This document shows positions 56,610 through 64,000 of a stretch of 64,000 nt of DNA, in pieces. The position numbers and the translations under genes were made by a program. Each line of letters begins with the position of its first letter. Within the stretch, counting starts at the first letter, position 1. The notes beneath the pieces were generated by a model. That model had not been told where the DNA came from. It worked only from the letters and a program-made list of their open reading frames with translations, and did not search any database. The DNA lies in contig NC_133647.1 of NCBI RefSeq assembly GCF_009905375.1, positions 172,838,790 to 172,902,789 on the forward strand, written 5' to 3'. The stretch comes from Apium graveolens. Its lineage: Eukaryota; Streptophyta; Magnoliopsida; Apiales; Apiaceae.

Positions 56610-57469
56610 CTAAGCAGATTTAGAGAAAGAACCTGAAACCATTCCAAGTTTATTTACCAATCTTGTAAAAGTAGCTTCACACAGTGGTTTTGTGAAGATA
56701 TCTGCTAGTTGTTGATCTGTTGGAACAAAATGCAATTCCACTGTACCTTCATCCACATGTTCCCATATGAAGTGATACCTAATGCTGATGTGCTTTGTCA
56801 TTGAGTATTGAACTGGATTACCTGTCATAGCAATAGCACTTTAATTATCACAGTAAATAGGAATTTAGAAAATTCTAACCCATAATACAGTAACTGATTC
56901 TTCATCCAAAGAATCTATGCACAACAGCTTCCTGCAGCAATGTATTCTACTTCTGCAGTTGATGTGAAAATTGACTTCTGTTTCTTGCTAAACCAAGAAA
57001 CCAATCTGCCTCCAAGAAATTGGCAGCTTCCACTTGTGCTTTTCCAGTCAATTTTGCATCCTGCAAAATCTGCATCTGAGTAACCTATTAGATTAAAGTC
57101 TGATTCTCTAGGATACCACAATCCCAGATTAGCTATACCCTTAAGGTACTTGAAAATTCTTTTCACAGCTATTAAGTGAAGTTCTCTTGGATCTGCTTGA
57201 AATCTTGCACAAAGACAGGTAGCATACATGATATCAGGTCTACTTGTTGTTAGATAGAGTAGAGAGCCAATCATACCTCTGTAATCAGTAATATCTGCTG
57301 ATTTACCAGTATCCTTATCCAATTTTGTTGCAGTGGCCATAGGAGTGGATGCACTTGAACAATCTTACATTCCAAATTTCTTCAACAAATTTCGGGTGTA
57401 CTTAGATTGACAAATAAAAGTTCCTTCTTCATTCTGCTTGACTTGAAGGCCCAGAAAATAGTTAAGTTC
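56610..57469 (-). pseudogene. RT/RNase H fragment of B1, first copy
   Basis: Minus-strand fragment from [13 protein letters not shown] to the pol C-terminus (PLCEATFTRLVNKLGMVSG). It carries stops near 56843 and 57366. At 57469 it ends abruptly against spacer sequence that begins the duplicated segment. YVDD and everything upstream are missing. Confidence 0.8.
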
Positions 57470-57470
57470 A

Positions 57471-58610
57471 GCAGATTGACTAACACCAGAACTGAACAAA
57501 TGAGAAGCATTATTCTAGTTTTTGACTTAGTAATAAGATAGACAAAGTGAACTTAACTAAGCTCAATATCAGAATTTGTTTGTGTCAATAGAGTTCCATA
57601 TAAATAATTACTGCTAACATGGGATCTCTAGTATGTTGAAGACTACTAGGTCAGCATCTAGCACAGTTATCCTCATAGGATTGAAAAATCACATAAATAG
57701 TCATATCACTATTAGAGTTTAGAAATTCACATCAGACAACAATCAGTACTTAAGCAATTTTCAATTAAGCACAGAATACACAAAGAGAGTAATTTCTGTA
57801 CATACTGATCATAAAGTCTAATGCATCAGAACAAAAATTAAGCAGATTTAGAGAAAGAACCTGGAACCATTCCAAGTTCATTTACTAATCTTGTAAAAGT
57901 AGTTTCACACAGTGGTTTTGTGAAGATATCTGCTAGTTGTTGATCGATTGGAACAAAATGCAATTCCACTGTACCTTCATCCACATGTTCCCTTATGAAG
58001 TGGTACCTAATGCTGATGTGCTTTGTCATTGAGTGTTGAACTGGATTACCTGTCATAGCAATAGCACTTTGATTATCACAGTAAATAGGGATTTTAAAAT
58101 ATGTTAACCCATAATCCAGTAACTGATTCTTCATCCAAAGAATCTGTGCACAACAGCTTCCTGCAGCAATGTACTCTGCATCTGCAGTTGATGTGGAAAT
58201 TCTTTTCACAACTGTTAAGTGAGGTTCTCTTGGATCTGCTTGAAATCTTGCACAAAGACAGGTAGCATACATGATATCAGGTCTACTAGCAGTTAGATAG
58301 AGTAGAGAGCCAATCATACCTCTGTAATCAGTAATATCTACTGATTTACCAGTATCCTTGTCCAGTTTTGTTGCAGTGGCCATGATAGTGGATGCACTTG
58401 AAAAATCTTGCATTCCAAATTTCTTCAGCAAATTTCTGGTGTACTTGGTTTGATAAATAAAAGTGCCTTCTTCATTCTGCTTGACTTGAAGGCCCGGAAA
58501 ATAGCTAAGTTCCCCCATCATACTCATTTGATATCTTGACTGCATCAGTTTGGCAAACTTCTTACAAAGTCTGTCACTTGTAGAACCAAAAATGATATCA
58601 TCAACATAAA
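57471..58610 (-). pseudogene. Duplicated segment: spacer end plus RT/RNase H fragment, second copy
   Basis: From 57471 to 58204 the sequence is nearly identical to 63267-64000 at a constant offset of 5796 bp. The coding part (58610-57838) starts within the YVDD motif region. An internal deletion fuses the RT end (HLTVVKR-like) directly to ISTSTADAEYIA, removing most of the RNase H N-terminal half. At 58610 it joins the primer site of the LTR at 58623, with short shared sequence (cag) at the joint. Confidence 0.8.
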
Positions 58611-58622
58611 TCTGATACCACT

Positions 58623-59227
58623 TGTTAGGTCACACACACTGTAGAGGGGGTGAATACAGTGTATAGTACAATCAAATCGAACTTTAATAACTCAAGTAAT
58701 AGAAAACAAACTTTATTAAAAACAATAAACTCTGTTACAGTATGGAACTATCCTCTCTCAGTGATGAACAAATATCACGAGAGCTGCTAGGGTTACAATG
58801 AATAATCTTCTTGATAACGATAACACTTATAGTGTAAACCCTATGTCTGTGTTTATATACTACACAGTTACAAGATAATCACTAATTGATATGGAATATA
58901 ATTCTGCTTCCTAAAATATATCAATTAAATATCTTTTCTTTCAAGTATTCTATTCTTCATAGAATTCCTTCTTCATGCATATCTCTTCTTATAATTGTCT
59001 CGATCTTCTCTTCATGTAAATCAGTTGCCTTCCTCATCTGAACGTTTCCTTTAAGTCCTGATATTATCTTCTGATAAATATCTCCTGAACCTTAAGTACT
59101 GATGACTTAAGTTCTGACTTCAGTATAAGTGCTGATTTCAGTTAAGTACTGATTTGTCCTGTTTAAGTAAGATCTGAAAACTAAACATAAATCATATTAG
59201 ACATGACATTATCAAATATATCTAACA
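58623..59227 (-). repeat. Family-B LTR shared by two tandem units (605 bp)
   Basis: On its lower-coordinate side it has a tRNA-Met primer site remnant (agtggtatca, minus strand), marking it as the 5' LTR of B1. On its higher-coordinate side it has a polypurine tract after an ORF3, marking it as the 3' LTR of B3. One LTR thus serves two units, as expected from unequal recombination between LTRs. Confidence 0.88.
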
Positions 59228-59451
59228 ATCTCCCCCAACTTGTAAATTAGCATAATATACAAGTTAACAGTTATTTGATGATGTCAAAAACATTAAGTAC
59301 AAATGCATGAGAATTTGACTAGATAACTACAACTTACAGTCCTTAAAGCTTTACCAACTTTAACTTCTGATAACAACTTCAGTCTGTATTCATATTAGAA
59401 TTTGAGCAGTTGTAGATCTTGACTTGGCTTCATCTTCTGATCTCTCTGATG

Positions 59452-61215
59452 TCAGGAGCTGCTCTGAGATAGTTCTTTAACAAACATCTCAACATATCTG
59501 AGTTCATCGATCATCCTCCTTTTAGCATCTTTAAGTTCTGCAGAATCTTCACCAGTTTGAAAGATTGCAGCCCTGAGATCATTAATTTTAGCTTTCTTTA
59601 TGTCCTGATCCAGTCTGATCAAATACGCCTTGTCAGACTCAAGATTGAATTCCACAGCCCTGTAACCCAGGAAGGTAGTTATAATCTTAGCAGAGTTAGG
59701 CTTTATCTCAACAATATCACCCTTGTGATCTCTGTACTTTGGAAGATATGTGATGTCAGACTTAACAGAATAAATCCTTTTCTGTCTCTGAATCTGACTC
59801 TTCAAATAGTTTGCAGCACTTTCTGTTATTTTGTCATTCACTTGAAGTAAGAATAATACATGTTCCAATTCTTCATAATATTTCAGTGGAATGGCATTTT
59901 CCCTTATATGATAAACCCTACCATCTGTCATGAAGTACAACAAGATGTGTTCTTTCAAGTAGGTAAGGTAAACCATCTGTACAGATTCTAGTTGATTCAA
60001 TCTTTCAGGAGTTGTTCCAATACCTGGTTCACTTAAGGAAGTTGGATCATTGGTTGTGTTCTGTATTCTTCTTTCATCAGCACTTCCCAATCCAGTTTTA
60101 TCTCTTACTTCCTTTCCAGTAACCACTCTTGCTTCAAAACCACTTGCAGCAGTCTTCAAAGGTTGAGTCTGTTTGGCTTTGGTGAATCCTGGTAGGAGTA
60201 TCTTTGAAGGTTTAACATGAGCAATGTCAGAGGTTTCCTTTGATTTAACTTCTGATATCAAGTTAACTTGATCTATGTCAGAGGTTACTTGCTTCTTTGA
60301 GATATCAGAACTAACTCTATCTTTACCCTGAACAACTTGAGCCATGTCAGAGGTTGTCTTAGAAATTTTTCTTGAAGTCAGAGCATGATCAGCATCTTTA
60401 ACAGTAATTTCTTCATCCACAGGAGGCACATAAACCTTGATAGGTTCACCAACTTTCTCTTTGCCCTTGGACCTTGGATCTATCTGCAATTGTGATTTAG
60501 TCTTGGTTGCTTCCGGATTTGTTCTTTCCTTTATCACAATGCCTTTGGTCTTTGGAAGTTTCTTTTTACCAACAGCAAAAGGTATATATAAGCTGACAGA
60601 ATCTAGCAAAGTAAACTACATTTCTATCCTCTGTCATCCTATCCCTATAAAACCTAGCACAGCACTTGCAAAATTAAAATGAGTTTGGTTAATAATAGCA
60701 TACCCGATGTGCTGACTCATTATTGGAATGGCATCAAAGTTGGAACACTTATTGCTGAATGATTTAGTGATGCAGTCGAAGAAAAAGCTCCATTCCTTTC
60801 TGATATATGCTCATTTCAACTGTCCAAGCTTGGCCAAACTCTTCTCATACCCCAAATTGGCCATGAGCTTCTGTAGAGCTGGTTCCTCCGGTGTTGAGAA
60901 AATGCAGCCTTCTGGTAAATGTAAAGCCTTGTGAACTGTTCCAGGAGTTACCACATGTTCAGAATCATCCACTTCAAAAACAATGCTGGGAGTACCATTA
61001 GCACCACCATTATCAAAATGCCCAGTCCTCCAAAATGTCAGAACTTGTTGGCTTGAAAAGACTGAAGGCTGGGTCAATGCATACCCAATTTCACTGTGTG
61101 CAAGAAGATCTTGCACAAAATGCAACTCATACGGAGCTTCATCATGGTTTAGGATTGCAGCATAGTTGTTGGGAACGAACTTAGCTCTATCGATGATCAA
61201 ATGCTTAGGTGCCAT
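59452..61215 (-). pseudogene. ORF3 of B3 with large internal deletion
   Basis: ATG 61215 (MAPKHLIIDRAKFVPNNYAA). The N-terminal domain is readable to about 60600 with a TGA near 60809-60811. Most of the low-complexity middle is absent. The sequence resumes near 60580 at KKLPKTKGIVIKERT and runs to the C-terminus at 59452 (TPERLNQLESVQMVYLTYL). Near the end a frame change replaces the usual KNYLRTTPDI tail. Confidence 0.8.
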
Positions 61216-61937
61216 GAGAAAAAATTGAAAATTAAGATTGCCTGTAAGGTGTTTGATAAAATATCTGTATGAAAAACCAACGGCAGGAGATGAGAGAGAG
61301 TAAAAGCTAAGAAAGAGAGATAAAGCGTAAAAGTAAATAAAAGATTGTATAATCTTCTCTCTCTCTTACTTATACTTGGTTAAAAAAATAACCGTTGGAC
61401 ACCTGTCAGACATGCAGCAATAATGAATAGTTAATGGGCACGGGAAAACAGTAATCATTACTTATCACATTCAGTTTTTCAAGGAAAAACCGTTCCACTT
61501 ACCCAGTAATCCCATTAATTAAGGTAAGTTAGTTTTAATTCAAAATTTAAACTATTCCAACTTAATTAATCATTTTCACTGCAAAACGAATATTCTGTAA
61601 AAAAATTCCAAGTGTGAGAATGACCAAAAAAAATCACGTAAACAAGTACTGATATTTTAAAATCAGAACTTAATTTAAATCAATAATTAAAATGGTCATC
61701 AATATGGATATATCAGGATTTAACAGTGCAGTAAAATTGCAAACATCTCAGAGACAAAATCTTCCAAAAATCAGAAATTCCATTAATATATTAAGGGAAT
61801 ACATTCATGAAATTTAAATTACATCAGAGCATTACAAGACTGTCCTAAGCTTCTAAACCTAACATCAACAGCTTTTGTCCTTGGCTAAAAAGCCGGACAA
61901 AGCTGACGATGAAGAAAAACAGGAAGAAGAAAACAAA

Positions 61938-62207
61938 TTATTTCTTCTTCCGACTCTCTACAAAAAGAATAGCGAGCCGAATGATTCGCTCTTGTTGGCG
62001 GAGAGCTTCCAGCCTTTCTTCTTCCAATCACTCCAGATGGCGATGGTAATCCATGTAAAAGAACATGAGGTGTGTGAGAACCTCCTGGGGAACCAAGTCC
62101 CAAATCTCATCAGGAATGACAGTTACGTGCCATTCCTGCTGCCAGTCGTCACAGCTCAACTCCATGTTGAAGGTTTCATAGTTCAAAAACATATTGTAGT
62201 TAACCAT
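61938..62207 (-). pseudogene. Small conserved ORF in B3 (one in-frame stop)
   Basis: Aligns without gaps to the B2 small ORF from ATG 62207 to a TAA at 61938-61940 (90 codons): MVNYNMFLNYETFNMELSC, then DWQQEWHVTVIPDEIWDLV. A TGA at about 62028-62030 replaces the arginine of the HLERLEEER segment. Apart from the stop, ten residues differ from B2. The flanking sequence is much more diverged than the ORF. Confidence 0.6.
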
Positions 62208-63633
62208 GATTTTGTTGATATGAAGGAAAAGAGAGTGAGTGTTTAAGAAATGATGTGTAGGCTGATGTGAGGTGATGGTTTATATAGGCATTAGAATGCC
62301 AGGAGACGCGAGGATAATTAAATGCGGATAGGTAGAAATAATTCTACCTCGTCTTCCTAGACTGGAAAGAAGAAAAACAATCATTGGAAATGTAAAACAG
62401 GGTTTAATGCGCACAAGAAACAAGTAAAAATTACTGTGCATGTACGTGTCCTACTAACCCTAATTGAATTGACTGTTAATATCTCACTCGTTCATATTCT
62501 GATTTAAACGAAGACTGTTTCAGATTTTAACCACAAATAAGTCAAATAGAGGATCAGAATTTAATATCAACACTTAGACTTATATCAGAACTTAACAGTC
62601 ATCAGAACATGATTTCTTAACTCGAAAAATGAATGCCTATCTCTGTGATTCTTCATACAAATTCTGATTTTGGTTCTTCAGAACTTAATCATCAGAACTT
62701 CCATCAGAACCTGTCCTCAGAATTTATGCAATCTGACACATAAATTGTTCATCTAAAATAACATTGAACGCCACAGTAATTTTCATCATTCATATGGAGT
62801 GTAAGTGTGTGCATTAAGCAAAATATCAGACAAAGAGTAAAGTCTGATTCACTTCAGTACATCTTAGAAATAAGGCATAACTAAGATCTTTACAAAAAAT
62901 CTGTCATTATTCTGAAGTGTACTTTTGAATGAGTGCATGCATGAGTCCACCTCAACTATTTTGTGCTTATTTCATGCATCTTTTGAAATTCCATTTTACA
63001 GTGGCTTCTCAGTGTAAGTGAGTCACGACTGCTTATCAGAATTTATGCTATTATCAGAGTATTTCTCCAGTAATCATAGAGTGTGAAAAGTCACCAAGAA
63101 AAATAATTAGTTGCTTTTCTGATGCATATTACTTAATACCAGCAATGCACTTGGGTCGTCCCTTCCACATTTTTACTCTAGATCTCAAAGGAGTACCTGA
63201 TATTTATTCCTTGTTCTTTTCCTTTTTCTTTTGATAAGTGAGGGTTATCAGCACTTAGTACATTCAGCAGATTGACTAACACCAGAACTGGACAGATGAG
63301 AAGCATTATTCTAGTTTTTGACTTAGTAATAAGATAGACAAAGTGAACTTAACTAAGCTCAATATCAGAATTTGCTTGTGTCAATAGAGTTCCACATAAA
63401 TAATTACTGCTAACATGGGATCTCTAGTATGTTGAAGACTACTAGGTCAGCATCTAGCACAGTTATCCTCATAGGATTGAAAAATCACATAAATAGTCAT
63501 ATCACTATCAGAGTTTAGAAATTCACATCAGACAACAATCAGTACTTAAGCAATTTTCAATTAAGCACAGAATACACAAAGAGAGTAATTTATGTACATA
63601 CTGATCATAAAGTCTAATGCATCAGAACAAAAA
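62208..63633 (-). other. pol-ORF3 spacer of B3
   Basis: AT-rich spacer homologous to those of B2 and B1, with TCAGAACTT-type words near 62584, 62679 and 62693. No further ORF. Confidence 0.7.
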
Positions 63634-64000
63634 TTAAGCAGATTTAGAGAAAGAACCTGAAACCATTCCAAGTTCATTTACTAATCTTGTAAAAGTAGCT
63701 TCACACAGTGGTTTTGTGAAGATATCTGCTAGTTGTTGATCTATTGGAACAAAATGCAATTCCACTGTACCTTCATCCACATGTTCCCTTATGAAGTGGT
63801 ACCTAATGCTGATGTGCTTTGTCATTGAGTGTTGAACTGGATTACCTGTCATAGCAATAGCACTTAGATTATCACAGTAAATAGGGATTTTAAAATATGT
63901 TAACCCATAATCCAGTAACTGATTCTTCATCCAAAGAATCTGTGCACAACAGCTTCCTGCAGCAATGTACTCTGCATCTGCAGTTGATGTGGAAATTCTT
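63634..64000 (-). pseudogene. 3' end of pol (RNase H) of B3, cut by window edge
   Basis: Encodes the RNase H C-terminal half (MKNQLLDYG, NPVQHSMTKH, TDQQLADIF-like, PLCEATFTRLVNELGMVSG). At the window edge it reaches the ISTSTADAEYIA joint seen at 58204, preceded by the same 'aattctt'. Confidence 0.85.

Larger units (their letters stand above)
37615..59227 (-). mobile_element. Element B1: outer, truncated family-B copia element (interrupted by B2)
   Basis: The minus-strand order is: 5' LTR 58623-59227, primer site, a deletion to the reverse-transcriptase YVDD region, RT/RNase H (58610-57838), a duplicated second pol fragment (57469-56610), spacer, ORF3 start at 55127, the 13.3-kb B2 insertion, ORF3 continuing 41828-38443, polypurine tract, 3' LTR 37615-38238. 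Gag and most of pol are gone. The left target sequence is atgag (37610-37614). The right partner is not seen, because the 5' LTR is shared with the next tandem unit. Compared with B2, the spacer (55128-56609) lacks about 0.9 kb, including the small ORF. Confidence 0.8.
59228..64000 (-). mobile_element. Unit B3: family-B element continuing past the window
   Basis: Minus-strand order from the window edge: RNase H end of pol, spacer, small ORF, shortened ORF3, polypurine tract, shared LTR 58623-59227. Its pol end at 64000 shows the same unusual deletion as 57838-58610, so B3 and the B1 segment derive from one tandem duplication with a unit of 5796 bp. Confidence 0.8.

Noticed and set aside
61885..62103. 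Minus-strand ORF in another frame over the B3 small ORF
   Set aside because: It is a frame-shadow of the conserved small ORF.

Overview
The window is nuclear DNA of a flowering plant, most likely a eudicot. It is AT-rich, has an intron-containing cytochrome b561/DOMON gene, and is dominated by LTR retrotransposons with Ty1/copia gag-pol whose primer sites match initiator tRNA-Met. The LTR style gives a faint Apiaceae/asterid impression from memory only; I cannot assign a species. About 85% of the window is mobile DNA and much of it is nested. One host gene looks intact and one host-derived gene is broken.

Layout. 1-1305: end of a copia-type LTR. 2921-6352: deleted copia-type element C (minus strand, TSD atatg) with a third-ORF fragment. 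6353-9649: decayed hAT transposon with BED finger and transposase remnants. 10587-10823: TRIM-like remnant. 10889-13733: cardiolipin-synthase-like gene, split by a 1.88-kb gag-only LTR element (11196-13076, TSD ggaac), frameshifted near its 3' end and altered in the catalytic motif. 14951-16351: 1.4-kb solo LTR (TSD ggtag) dotted with GGCGCGCC sites. 17402-18754: intact three-exon gene for a cytochrome b561 and DOMON protein of 395 residues.

19987-33875: a small hAT-type element (8-bp TSD) split by element A, a full-length 13.2-kb Sirevirus-like copia element (20259-33452, TSD gttcg, two 1057-bp LTRs differing at 8 sites). A has gag (two frameshifts), one intact 1106-codon pol and a very long third ORF (two stops). 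34696-37614: 3' end of an L1-type LINE, holding a short-internal LTR element (35019-37375, TSD gttac). From 37615 to the window end lies family B, all on the minus strand: a truncated outer copy B1, a full-length copy B2 (41829-55112, TSD gtctt) inserted in the first codons of B1's third ORF, and a tandem unit B3 joined to B1 through a shared LTR.

The most interesting pattern is in A and B. Each carries its own short DNA word, TCAACGGAT in A and TCAGAACTT in B. The word is scattered on both strands in the same five compartments: LTR, gag 3' part, integrase-RT linker, pol-ORF3 spacer, and the low-complexity middle of ORF3. In A one word is read as different amino acids, so selection on DNA (or RNA) is more likely than on protein. 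Each family also has its own large ORF3, and B has a small conserved ORF of about 90 codons. My working hypothesis, by analogy with the VANDAL/VANC system, is a family-specific protein-motif pair controlling or protecting the element. That is inference, not shown here.
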